Assembly (NCBI GenBank): GCA_036794395.1 | Contig: DAIRGS010000122.1 | Location: 1-19,611 of the forward strand | Origin: DASXMX01 sp036794395 | Lineage (GTDB): Bacteria > Planctomycetota > Phycisphaerae > Tepidisphaerales > Tepidisphaeraceae | Length of the DNA: 19,611 nt | Direction: 5' to 3' | Shown here: in pieces, positions 6,379 through 14,746 of the stretch | How positions within the stretch are numbered: the first letter of the stretch is position 1 | Layout: every line of letters starts with the position of its first letter | The notes under the pieces: generated by a model | Databases searched by the model: none | The model's input: only the letters and a program-made list of their open reading frames with translations | Told to the model about the DNA's origin: nothing | Translations under genes and position numbers: made by a program

Positions 6379-7080
6379 CTATTTACGTGATTGCCGTGCT
6401 TCAGCCAATCGATTGACGAACTGTGCATGTTCGTTGCTGTCCAGTCCCAGCTGTAAGGTGCCCATAAGTCGGTGGTAATCCTTGGCAAAAAAGGCCTGCG
6501 AGTTGATCCAGAATCCGGGGAAAGTCCGCACACGGATGATCCCATCGCCCTCAATTGGGAGTTCCTTCTCGGCGACGAGATCGAAATGGTGAAATCGCTT
6601 TTGGCCGGGCAATACAACCAGATACTCGCGTACGCCGTACCGCGTGTAGTCATCGCGCTTGGCATTCAGATCAAGCGCATGGCTGCTGTGTGCGATTTCG
6701 GCGACAAATTCCGGTGAGCCAACGATGTAATCCTTGCGGCTGGTTGAGGACTGGCCCCCGTACTCGGGCAGAATTCGAAGTAGCAGATCGGGCTGGGGTT
6801 CGCTGTCCTCACCAAGGATGACTGTGGTATTATCCCCGCCCTGAACTCCGGGGGTGTTCAATTCGAATGCCGCGAACAACATGCCCAGGTGCAGGTGGCC
6901 GTTACCGTGAGTGAGGCGCAGGGGTGAGGCCACGTAGACTGTTCCTCCGATGAGTTCGGCCTTGATATGGCGCGGTGTTTTCTCGTAGATCCGATGAAAC
7001 TCTTCACGAGTCATTCGATCACCAGATTGTAATTCGGTAAGTTCCGATAGATCGAGCATCGATTGGGGGACGACGGACAT
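6379..7080 (-). CDS. Uma2-family protein (DUF820, PD-(D/E)XK endonuclease fold)
   Basis: The Uma2 family has a restriction-endonuclease-like fold; its substrate is mostly unknown and it is strongly amplified in Cyanobacteria and Planctomycetota. The 233-aa protein begins (about 12-50) with SGDRMTREEFHRIYEKTP and AELIGGTVYVASPLRLTHG, the typical 'E-x-I-x-G-x-V-x-M-S/P' entry. Residues that fit the active site are Asp98 (EPQPDLLL), Glu128 (PEFVAEI) and Lys141 (NAKRDDYTRYGVREYLVV), so the site looks intact. The start at 7080 has AGGAG 9 nt upstream; an earlier start at 7128 would overlap mgtE. An extended -10 promoter lies just before it, so it can be expressed apart from mgtE. It may form a small accessory pair with the unknown gene downstream. 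Confidence 0.9.
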   Translation of the reverse strand: MSVVPQSMLDLSELTELQSGDRMTREEFHRIYEKTPRHIKAELIGGTVYVASPLRLTHGNGHLHLGMLFAAFELNTPGVQGGDNTTVILGEDSEPQPDLLLRILPEYGGQSSTSRKDYIVGSPEFVAEIAHSSHALDLNAKRDDYTRYGVREYLVVLPGQKRFHHFDLVAEKELPIEGDGIIRVRTFPGFWINSQAFFAKDYHRLMGTLQLGLDSNEHAQFVNRLAEARQSRK

Positions 7081-7104
7081 ATACCGGCTCCTAAGCGCTG
7101 CCCG

Positions 7105-7113
7105 ATTATACCA
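7105..7113 (-). promoter_or_regulatory. extended -10 promoter of the Uma2 gene
   Basis: On the - strand the sequence reads TGG-TATAAT: a perfect -10 hexamer (7105-7110) with the TGn extension (7111-7113). This would start RNA near 7097, 17 nt before the ATG, with AGGAG in between. No good -35 is present, as is usual for extended -10 promoters. It sits in the 35-nt gap after the mgtE stop. Confidence 0.55.
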
Positions 7114-7115
7114 TC

Positions 7116-8510
7116 TTACATCAACCACTTCATGAAATGCTGAGCGAGCCAGAGTGTGATGAAGAACCCGCCGCAGTCGGTGAAGGTGGTGGCGAAGATG
7201 GTGGAGGATTGGGCAGGGTCGAAGCCGAAGCGTTTCATGGCGAAGGGGATGAGCACGCCGGTGACGCAGGCGTTGATGTGATTGAAGAGCAGGGCGAGGA
7301 AAATGATCAGGCCCAGGATGACGGGATGCGAGGCGTGGCCGAAGATGCCGAGGACTGCGAAGAACCAGCAGGTGAGACCGATGGAGAGCCCTTCCATGAG
7401 GCCGACGAGGAACTCGCGATGGAGCACCTGGCCGATGAGCTTGGGGGCGGATTCGCCCAGGGCGATGCCGCGGATGGAGACGGCCAGCGCCTGAGCGCCG
7501 GCGTTTCCGCCCATGCCCGAAACGATTGATTGCCAGGCCGCGATGATCGGCAGAGCAGTGATCACGGAATCAAATCGCGAGATGACCCAAGCCGCCAGGA
7601 ACGCGGTGCCGAGATTCACTTCCAGCCACCAGAAGCGTTTTTTGAAGCTGAATGTCCAGGGGCTGAGCAGGCGTTCTTCAGCACCGGCGCCGAACATCTT
7701 TTGCAGGTCTTCGGTGGCTTCTTCTTCCAATACATCGGCTACGTCATCGGCGGTGACGATGCCGATGAGGCGGTTGCGGATATCGACCACCGGCATGGCC
7801 AGATAATTATTTCGGCGCATGATTCGGGCGACTTCTTCCTGATCCATGTCGACCGGCACGCTGGCCACTTCGGTACGCATGATTTTGGACAGCGGCCGTT
7901 CCGGGCGGGCCAGGATCAGGTCGCGCATGGACAGTACGCCGACCAGGTGCTTGCGCTGATCGACGACGTACACATAAAACATCTGCTCGAGTTCTTCGCT
8001 TAGGCGGCGGAGCTCTTCGACGGCCTGCTGAACGGTGTAGCCTTCCTGAAGCGCGGTCACCTCGGGCGACATGATGCCGCCGGCGGTGTCGGGAGGATAT
8101 TTTTCGAGCTGGCGGACTTCCTCGGCTTCCTCCGGCTCCATTTCACCGACGATGGCGTCGTGGAGTTGGCGGGGCAGGTGTTCGAGGATGTCGACTGCGT
8201 CGTCGGGGGCCATTGCGGAAATGACCATGGAGGCTTCGGGCGGCTTCATTCCGCCAACCACCTGCGCGGCGTGGGCCGGGTCCATCTCCGAGAGGATTCG
8301 AGCCGCGGTGTTTGGGTCGAGGTATTCGGCGACATCGGCTGCCTGGGCGACGGTGAGGCCGCCGAGAACGTCGGCGCCATCAGCGGAGGGGATTTCCTCT
8401 ATGCGTGAAGCGACCGCGTCGGACTTATCCGAGGCGGCATGCGCCAGATCAATCGCCGATTGAGGGTTGACCGACTCATCTTCGATTTCAGGCGTTTGTT
8501 GTTCGCTCAT
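7116..8510 (-). CDS. mgtE: magnesium transporter MgtE
   Basis: Dimeric Mg2+ channel of the inner membrane, gated by cytosolic Mg2+. The 464-aa protein has the full layout. There is a short acidic N-terminal extension (1-40), then the MgtE N superhelical domain with repeats of the A-x-x-L-x-x-M type (about 45-140; AARILSEMDPAHAAQVVGGM). Two CBS domains follow (about 145-200 and 205-265; YPPDTAGGIMSPEVTALQ, NYLAMPVVDIRNRLIGIVTADD), then the plug helix, then five membrane segments (295-464). SGMGGNAGAQALAVSIRGIALGE and TTFTDCGGFF are the pore motifs; Asp445 matches the selectivity Asp432 of Thermus MgtE. The start at ATG 8510 lacks a clear ribosome-binding site; GTG 8519 is an alternative that adds three residues. 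Confidence 0.96.
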   Translation of the reverse strand: MSEQQTPEIEDESVNPQSAIDLAHAASDKSDAVASRIEEIPSADGADVLGGLTVAQAADVAEYLDPNTAARILSEMDPAHAAQVVGGMKPPEASMVISAMAPDDAVDILEHLPRQLHDAIVGEMEPEEAEEVRQLEKYPPDTAGGIMSPEVTALQEGYTVQQAVEELRRLSEELEQMFYVYVVDQRKHLVGVLSMRDLILARPERPLSKIMRTEVASVPVDMDQEEVARIMRRNNYLAMPVVDIRNRLIGIVTADDVADVLEEEATEDLQKMFGAGAEERLLSPWTFSFKKRFWWLEVNLGTAFLAAWVISRFDSVITALPIIAAWQSIVSGMGGNAGAQALAVSIRGIALGESAPKLIGQVLHREFLVGLMEGLSIGLTCWFFAVLGIFGHASHPVILGLIIFLALLFNHINACVTGVLIPFAMKRFGFDPAQSSTIFATTFTDCGGFFITLWLAQHFMKWLM

Positions 8511-8635
8511 GCTGTTCACGATTCATCATATCGACCGCTGCCGGGCGATCGGCCAGCAGGATCAAATGAAATGCTGTTGAATCTTGTGTCGAATCGGTGA
8601 TCGATGGAAAGCCATGCCCGATAACTTAATGAGCG

Positions 8636-8718
8636 TGCGCGATTCCGCGCCATATGTGCAGCCCTTCAGGCTGCATGTGCAGGCCTGGAGGCCGGCACCA
8701 CAATACACGAATCGCGCA
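8636..8718. repeat. cruciform-like intergenic element with two internal hairpins
   Basis: Outer 10-nt arms TGCGCGATTC (8636-8645) and GAATCGCGCA (8709-8718) are perfect reverse complements. They enclose TGCAGCC-cttca-GGCTGCA (8657-8675) and GTGC-a-GGCC-tgga-GGCC-g-GCAC (8677-8698). The whole could fold as a three-way junction. A relative of the first hairpin, TGCAGCC-cacaa-GGCTGC, appears at the window end (19588-19605). It lies between the GNAT gene and mgtE and has no T-run, so it is not an ordinary terminator. Confidence 0.7.
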
Positions 8719-8755
8719 TAGTCATTTTAGTCGTCGCAGTCGTCTTTAAAGGTTC

Positions 8756-9316
8756 TTAATCGAGAGATGCGTACCAGAACAGGGTCGCCGCCTCTTTGAC
8801 CAGATCGTGATTGGTATGCCGTCGCACGTCCAGGCCCGAAAGATCGAAGCCGCTCTTGGCTAGAAACTGCGCGGCGGGAAAATTATTGGTTCGGGTTTGA
8901 GCCGAGACGGCCCGCATTTCCCGGCTTCGCGATTCGGCGATGACCTGGTAAATCATCGCCGAGCCCAGTCCCTGGCGGCGGTGCTCGAAATCAATCCGCA
9001 GGTCGATCACCTGCATCGTTTGATGCTCCGGATCGAGACGCGCGATCAAGGTCGCGATATTGATCTGTTCATGCTCGGCTAATAAAGCGATGCCTTCTTC
9101 GGCGCCGGCCACCAGCTGCTTCATCAGGAACGAAACCTCATCAGTCGGTTGATTTCGATCGATACGTTTTTCCCGCAGGGGTCGTTCCTGGAGCTTCCAG
9201 CTGATGGCCAGGCCTTCGCCGGCATGATCGACGTGCAGGTAACTTGATGATTCAATGGTCCCGTCGATGTCGATCAGGCGGTCGAGATCGGGCGGACGGA
9301 TGGCACGGATTTCCAT
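8756..9316 (-). CDS. GNAT-family N-acetyltransferase
   Basis: Transfers an acetyl group from acetyl-CoA; the substrate cannot be read from sequence. From the ATG at 9316 it is 186 aa, starting MEIRAIRPPDLDRLIDIDG, a usual GNAT opening. The acetyl-CoA site is clear: LRIDFEHRRQGLGSAMIYQV (the R/Q-x-x-G-x-G/A motif A), then the motif B part NNFPAAQFLAKSGFDLSG. The ending, GFDLSGLD followed by ALFWY-like TLFWYASLD, resembles streptothricin acetyltransferase-like proteins, but resistance activity is not implied. An upstream ATG at 9361 would add 15 residues; neither start has a strong ribosome-binding site. It is divergent from xseA. Confidence 0.88.
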   Translation of the reverse strand: MEIRAIRPPDLDRLIDIDGTIESSSYLHVDHAGEGLAISWKLQERPLREKRIDRNQPTDEVSFLMKQLVAGAEEGIALLAEHEQINIATLIARLDPEHQTMQVIDLRIDFEHRRQGLGSAMIYQVIAESRSREMRAVSAQTRTNNFPAAQFLAKSGFDLSGLDVRRHTNHDLVKEAATLFWYASLD

Positions 9317-9385
9317 CGGCTCAGAATACCAATCGTTCGCCGTCAACCCAACCTGTTTCATTCACGGTATACTCGGCAGCTGACC

Positions 9386-10963
9386 ATGGCCGCCGACTTT
9401 TTTCAATTCCGACAGCAACTTCAAAAGCCGCGAGCGGCTTCGAAGCCTGTCATGAAGACCGATGCGGGCGCCGCAGGCGCGCTGACGGTTTCGCAATTGA
9501 CCGAGCAGATCAAGCAGGTCGTTGGAGCCGGGCTCCCGGCAAGCCTTTTGGTGCGGGGGGAAGTCAGCAACCTGAATCGGAACAAGGCTTCGGGACATAT
9601 CTATTTTACGCTTAAGGACGCGGACGCGTGCCTGGACTGCGTCATGTATCGCAGTGACGCCGAGCGGCTTAAGTTTGAGCCGGCGGTGGGCATGGAGCTG
9701 CTGGCCAATGGGCGGATTGGCGTGTATCCGTCGCGAGGGCGGTATCAGCTTTATGCCAGTTCGCTTCGTCCGATTGGGCAGGGGGCGTTGGAACTGGCGT
9801 TCAGGCAGGTGAAGGCAAAGCTGGAGGCGGAAGGGCTTTTCGATGCAGGCCGGAAGAAGGCGATTCCGAACTATCCGTTGCGAATCGTGTTGATCACGAG
9901 CCGTGGTGCGGCGGCGCTCCAGGACATGCTGAAGGTGCTTAGGCGGTTTTCGTGGTTGAAGATCAGACTCTATCCGGTGCCTGTGCAGGGGGAGGGATCG
10001 GCCCAGAAAATTGCCGTGGCGATTCGACACGTGAATCAGGCCATCGAAGACGTGGGCGGGACGGATGTGATCCTGCTGGGAAGGGGCGGGGGGTCGTTGG
10101 AAGATTTGTGGGCTTTCAATGAAGAAATCGTGGCCCGCGCGGTGGCCGAGTCGAAGATTCCGGTCGTGACCGGCATCGGCCATGAAGTGGACGTCAGCAT
10201 TGCGGATCTGGCCGCCGATTATCACGCGCACACGCCGACCGAGGCGGCGCAGGTCATTACCGCGAATTGGCGGCTAGCGGGCGATCATCTGGATGGGTCT
10301 TCGCACAGCTTGCGGCGGGCGCTGCGCGTTGTCGTTACCGACGTTCGCCAGCGGTTGGAAATGGTCGAGCGGCATGAGGCGTTCCGCCGGCCAAAAGATC
10401 GGATCGATGCGCTGCGGCAGCGATTGGATGATCGGCACTATTTGCTCGTTAAAGGACAGGATCGAATTCTGCGGACGGCGCGCGATCGGCTGCAAGCGGC
10501 GGGGCATGGGTTGGAGCGATATTTACCGGGAGCGTTGCTTCGCCTTGCCGGGGTGGTTGGCGAGCGCCGCCGACGGTTGGACCAGGCTTTCGCGCAGAGA
10601 CTGCGAACGTCGAATCAGCGGCTGATTGGCTTGCATGCATCGCTTCAGGCGGCACATCCGCGGGTGGCGCTGCGATTGGCCGCACAAAGGCTGGATGTTG
10701 CCGGGACCGGATTGGCGCGGGCATGGCGGGGTAGCCAGCAGACAACCGCGGCCCGATTGGAAGCAACGGCTCGGCAGCTTGAAGCGGTGAGCCCCCAGGC
10801 GGTGTTACGTCGGGGATATACGATTACGTCGCGAAAGAAGGATGGAGCGCCGCTTCGAAGTGCGGCGGAACTGAAGCCGGGCGATAAAATCGTTACGCGC
10901 TTTGCCGATGGGCAGACTGAATCGGTGGTTGAGGACACGAAGCAGTTGTCGTTGTTCGATTGA
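9386..10963 (+). CDS. xseA: exodeoxyribonuclease VII large subunit
   Basis: Processive, metal-independent ssDNA exonuclease subunit acting in repair and recombination with several XseB copies. The 525-aa protein has an N-terminal OB fold (about 35-130; LTVSQLTEQIKQVV, VRGEVSNLNRNKASGHIYFTLKD). The catalytic domain (about 145-300) carries LITSRGAAALQDM, LGRGGGSLEDLWAFNEE, VVTGIGHEVDVSIADL and AHTPTEAAQ. A long coiled-coil XseB-binding region follows (about 300-460), then the beta-strand end LRRGYTITSRKKDGAPL. It terminates in QLSLFD, which fits the sliding-clamp-binding consensus QL[SD]LF. The start is either ATG 9386 or ATG 9452; a TATACT hexamer at 9368-9373 fits a TSS serving the latter. 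No xseB follows. Confidence 0.94.
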   Translation: MAADFFQFRQQLQKPRAASKPVMKTDAGAAGALTVSQLTEQIKQVVGAGLPASLLVRGEVSNLNRNKASGHIYFTLKDADACLDCVMYRSDAERLKFEPAVGMELLANGRIGVYPSRGRYQLYASSLRPIGQGALELAFRQVKAKLEAEGLFDAGRKKAIPNYPLRIVLITSRGAAALQDMLKVLRRFSWLKIRLYPVPVQGEGSAQKIAVAIRHVNQAIEDVGGTDVILLGRGGGSLEDLWAFNEEIVARAVAESKIPVVTGIGHEVDVSIADLAADYHAHTPTEAAQVITANWRLAGDHLDGSSHSLRRALRVVVTDVRQRLEMVERHEAFRRPKDRIDALRQRLDDRHYLLVKGQDRILRTARDRLQAAGHGLERYLPGALLRLAGVVGERRRRLDQAFAQRLRTSNQRLIGLHASLQAAHPRVALRLAAQRLDVAGTGLARAWRGSQQTTAARLEATARQLEAVSPQAVLRRGYTITSRKKDGAPLRSAAELKPGDKIVTRFADGQTESVVEDTKQLSLFD

Positions 10964-10999
10964 TTAGTTGTGCAGGTTCAGATCGACTTTAATCCCCGT

Positions 11000-11035
11000 A
11001 AAAACTAAAGCCCGGACACCGAAGTGTCCGGGCTT
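11000..11035 (-). terminator. Rho-independent terminator of the kinase gene (UUCG-capped)
   Basis: Arms 11008-11019 and 11024-11035 give a perfect 12-bp stem (AAGCCCGGACAC). On the - strand the loop is TTCG closed by C-G, an extra-stable tetraloop. It is followed on that strand by TAG then TTTTT (11000-11004). It lies 26 nt after the kinase stop. The + strand side has no T-run, although the hairpin also separates the convergent xseA. Confidence 0.88.
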
Positions 11036-11060
11036 CACTGATGCAAGGTTTCAGGACGGA

Positions 11061-12002
11061 TTACTGTGCGATTCGCATTGATGCGCCGTTGGCGCGATAT
11101 CCATGCACATTAGCGCTGGCGGGGGCCTGAACCTTGCGATGAAGCGTATGCTCGATGATCTCCAGGCGGCGGGTGATCTCGACCATGTCCTGGGGTCGCT
11201 TCGAGGGGCTGGTTCGCACGCATTCCATAACGAAGTTCGACAGCGTTTCGGGAATGGTGGGAGTGATGTCCCGCGGGCTGGCCATCTGATCGTCAACCAA
11301 AAAGCTGTTATCCGTCTTCTTCAGATTGAAGAGGGTCGGCAGCTTACGGCCACACAGAGCCCAGTACATCGTTGCGCCGAAGTTGAATACGTCGGTCTGG
11401 AACGTGACGGGCTTGCACTTCACCTGCTCGGGGGCCATGTAATCGGGCGTGCCCTGGATGCGCTTCTTGACAGTGCCATTCTTGGCGGCTTGGCCAAGAT
11501 CAATGACTTTTACTTGACCTTTGTTGTCTCTAAGGATGTTGTTTGGCTTTAGATCGCAATGCACCCAACCGGCATTGTGGAGGGCACCCAAGGCTTGGGC
11601 CGTCTGGATAAAGGCGGCAACCAGGTCGGTGAGGTTGCGAGGGACCTGCTGTTCGAAGGGGATGCCGTCGAAGAGCTCGAGGATCAGGGCGGCTTCAGTC
11701 ACGCGGCGAAGCAGCGTGCGATTGGCCTTGTATTCGAGTGATCGACGCAGACCGGGATGGCTTACCTGACTACCGACCGTGAACTCGTTCTCGAGCTGCT
11801 CGATAAAACGATCATCTTTATCGTTTTTGCGAACGACGTGCTTAAGGGCCAGCAACTGGCTGGTCTTCGGGTCGGTCACGACGTAAATCAAGCTGCCGGC
11901 CCCTTGGCCGATCAGGTCGATTACATCGTAATCGAAGAGCTTCTTGGGAAGCCCGGGATCCAGTGCGGGGTCGATCATTGAAGTTGAACTCATTGCACTC
12001 AT
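11061..12002 (-). CDS. Hanks-type serine/threonine protein kinase, soluble
   Basis: Phosphorylates Ser/Thr of unknown targets in the cytosol. From ATG 12002 it is 313 aa: a kinase domain at about 25-285 and short flanks. Visible motifs are the Gly loop GQGAGS (32-37), Lys54 in LALKHV, a Glu near 71, HCDLKPNNIL (148-157, with catalytic Asp150, Lys152 and Asn155), DLG in place of DFG (168-170), GTPDYMAPEQ (184-193), DVFNFGATMYWALCGR, and the late Arg269. The Arg of HRD is Cys, so it is a non-RD kinase, probably active without activation-loop phosphorylation. No PASTA, sensor or membrane segment is present. The start at 12002 is chosen because GGGGAGAG lies 5 nt upstream; ATG 12017 and TTG 12023 are alternatives. 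It lies downstream of the atp operon behind a terminator. Confidence 0.92.
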   Translation of the reverse strand: MSAMSSTSMIDPALDPGLPKKLFDYDVIDLIGQGAGSLIYVVTDPKTSQLLALKHVVRKNDKDDRFIEQLENEFTVGSQVSHPGLRRSLEYKANRTLLRRVTEAALILELFDGIPFEQQVPRNLTDLVAAFIQTAQALGALHNAGWVHCDLKPNNILRDNKGQVKVIDLGQAAKNGTVKKRIQGTPDYMAPEQVKCKPVTFQTDVFNFGATMYWALCGRKLPTLFNLKKTDNSFLVDDQMASPRDITPTIPETLSNFVMECVRTSPSKRPQDMVEITRRLEIIEHTLHRKVQAPASANVHGYRANGASMRIAQ

Positions 12003-12273
12003 TACATCTCTCCCCATGTTCAAACGACGAATAGCGCGGCGAAACTCGGTCGGGTGACTGAAAAAGCGGCTTTTAAGAGCCTACATCTCTATATACGTGA
12101 CAGACGGGCAACAGATTCCCTGAATAAACAAAAAATGTGCCGTTCGTGTCCAATAACGAGATAATCTGGCAAGCCGGCGCGGGTGGTGCATTTTTCTCTG
12201 CGAATGCCGTCATCTTTGACCGATTCATGGTACCTCATAATACTCGTGCAAAGATGAGATAACGATGAAAGCA
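12003..12273. other. kinase-atpA intergenic region, no gene seen
   Basis: About 270 nt upstream of the kinase and beyond the atp terminator hairpin. It contains the kinase leader (GGGGAGAG at 12008-12015) and an AT-rich stretch near 12085-12096 (TATATA on either strand) that could include a -10 element, but no matching -35 was found. One 61-codon reading frame here has no recognisable features. No repeat or RNA gene was noticed. Confidence 0.5.
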
Positions 12274-12302
12274 ACGAGCCACGCAGAAACTGCGTGGCTC
12301 GT
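12274..12302 (-). terminator. probable terminator of the atp operon after atpA
   Basis: ACGAGCCACGCAG (12274-12286) and CTGCGTGGCTCGT (12290-12302) form a perfect 13-bp stem with a 3-nt loop, 30 nt after the atpA stop. On the - strand the following bases are TGCTTTC, only a weak T-run, so termination may be incomplete or Rho-assisted. Confidence 0.7.
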
Positions 12303-12331
12303 GCACTATCCTGGAGTTGCGCGACTCTGGG

Positions 12332-13843
<1,512 letters not shown>

Positions 13844-13876
13844 CGTTTATCCTTTGTGCCGATTCTAAATCCGATT

Positions 13877-14012
13877 CACCGCGGAGACGCAGAGGACGCA
13901 GGGACGAAAGAAAAAGCGAGTCATTGTCCTGTCCGCGTTTTGCGCCGCTTAGATTATCTTTTAGTTCCTTCTCGGTTCTTTCTCTGCGTTCTCCGCGACT
14001 TCGCGGCGAACC
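13877..14012. repeat. CGCGGAGACGCAGAG-type inverted repeat (atpH-atpA gap)
   Basis: The left arm (13877-13915) reads CACCGCGGAGACGCAGAGG then ACGCAGGGACGAAAG. The right arm (about 13976-14010) is its imperfect reverse complement (TTCTTTCTCTGCGTTCTCCG then CGACTTCGCGG). The pair fills nearly all of the 179-nt gap between the two genes. This is a recognisable class of dispersed bacterial intergenic repeat. Confidence 0.8.
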
Positions 14013-14022
14013 CACTTGTGGT

Positions 14023-14583
14023 CTACTTCTGCCGTGCTGCCAGGAGTTGACGGCGGATGGCCCGCAACTGGGCCTTCACGCTGGCATCCAGCAGGCGGTC
14101 TTCAATTCGAAGCACCAGCCCGCCGATGATCGATGCATCAACGTACTGATGAATGACGACTTCGCGTTTAAGCGCCGCGCCCACGCGTTGGCGAACTTGC
14201 TCCAATTGATCGGGCGATAGCTTCTCTGCCACGATCACGTCTGCTTCGATGATTCCCTGCTGCTGCTGAAGCAGATCGGTGTAAGCGTTTACGACCTGAT
14301 GCAGGATGCCGAGCCGGCCTTTGCGGTTCATGACCAGGAGGGAGTTCAGGGTCAACTCAGACACGCGGCCGCGAAACGCATTGTCCACAACCTTCCCGCG
14401 TTCGACTTCGCCGATCGCGGGGCTGGCCAGGAAGTTGAGCAGGTCGGGATTCTCGTCGACGATCCTCGACAAATCCGTCAGCTCCTGGCCAATTTCCACG
14501 GCTTTATTCTGGGCCGTGGCCAGTTCGAGAATGGACCGTGCATATGCCACGGCAAGGGGGGTTGTGTGAATTTCTTTAGCCAT
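14023..14583 (-). CDS. atpH: ATP synthase F1 subunit delta (OSCP-like)
   Basis: Links the top of F1 alpha to the peripheral b stalk. The 186-aa size is usual. The helical N-terminal domain (about 10-115) starts PLAVAYARSILELATAQNKA, with DLLNFLASPAIG and LTLNSLLVMNRKGRLGILHQV. The C-terminal part is typical: EADVIVAEKLSPDQLEQVRQ, KREVVIHQYVDASIIGGLVLRIED and the end LDASVKAQLRAIRRQLL. GGCGGA precedes ATG 14583 by a few bases. It lies in operon order after atpF and before atpA. The gap from atpF is filled with TTTGAGAT-type repeat, so the two are probably co-transcribed through it. Confidence 0.97.
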   Translation of the reverse strand: MAKEIHTTPLAVAYARSILELATAQNKAVEIGQELTDLSRIVDENPDLLNFLASPAIGEVERGKVVDNAFRGRVSELTLNSLLVMNRKGRLGILHQVVNAYTDLLQQQQGIIEADVIVAEKLSPDQLEQVRQRVGAALKREVVIHQYVDASIIGGLVLRIEDRLLDASVKAQLRAIRRQLLAARQK

Positions 14584-14597
14584 CGTTCCGCCGTTCG

Positions 14598-14742
14598 GAT
14601 TTTGAATCTCAAATTTCGGGTTTCAGATTTGAGATCTCAAATTTCCGATCTCAGGTCTCAGATTTCAGATATCAGATTTGAGATCTCAGAATTCGCGATT
14701 TCAAATCTGAAATTTCAAATTCCAAATTTGGAATTCCAGATC
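14598..14742. repeat. TTTGAGAT-type low-complexity repeat, copy 3 (atpF-atpH gap)
   Basis: About 145 nt of TTTCAGATTTGAGATCTCAAAT-like words, the longest of the three copies. It contains a perfect 18-nt palindrome at 14718-14735 (AATTCC-AAATTT-GGAATT). It occupies nearly all of the space between the atpF stop and the atpH start. Confidence 0.85.
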
Positions 14743-14746
14743 GGTT

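Noticed and set aside
7137..8003. + strand open frames across mgtE
   Set aside because: Acidic, Gly-rich shadows of mgtE membrane and CBS regions with no start signals.
9368..9373. TATACT as a -10 box for xseA
   Set aside because: No matching -35 at 16-18 nt, and the xseA start itself is uncertain; mentioned only within the gene entry.
9362..10231. 289-codon - strand open frame antisense to xseA
   Set aside because: Low-complexity Arg/His/Pro translation without features; xseA on the other strand is certain.
12089..12274. 61-codon - strand frame between atpA and the kinase
   Set aside because: Short, featureless, no ribosome-binding site, and it starts at the edge of the terminator hairpin.
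14598..14742. possible CRISPR-like array
   Set aside because: The units are 7-8 nt and contiguous, without uniform repeats of 23-40 nt separated by unique spacers; no cas genes nearby.
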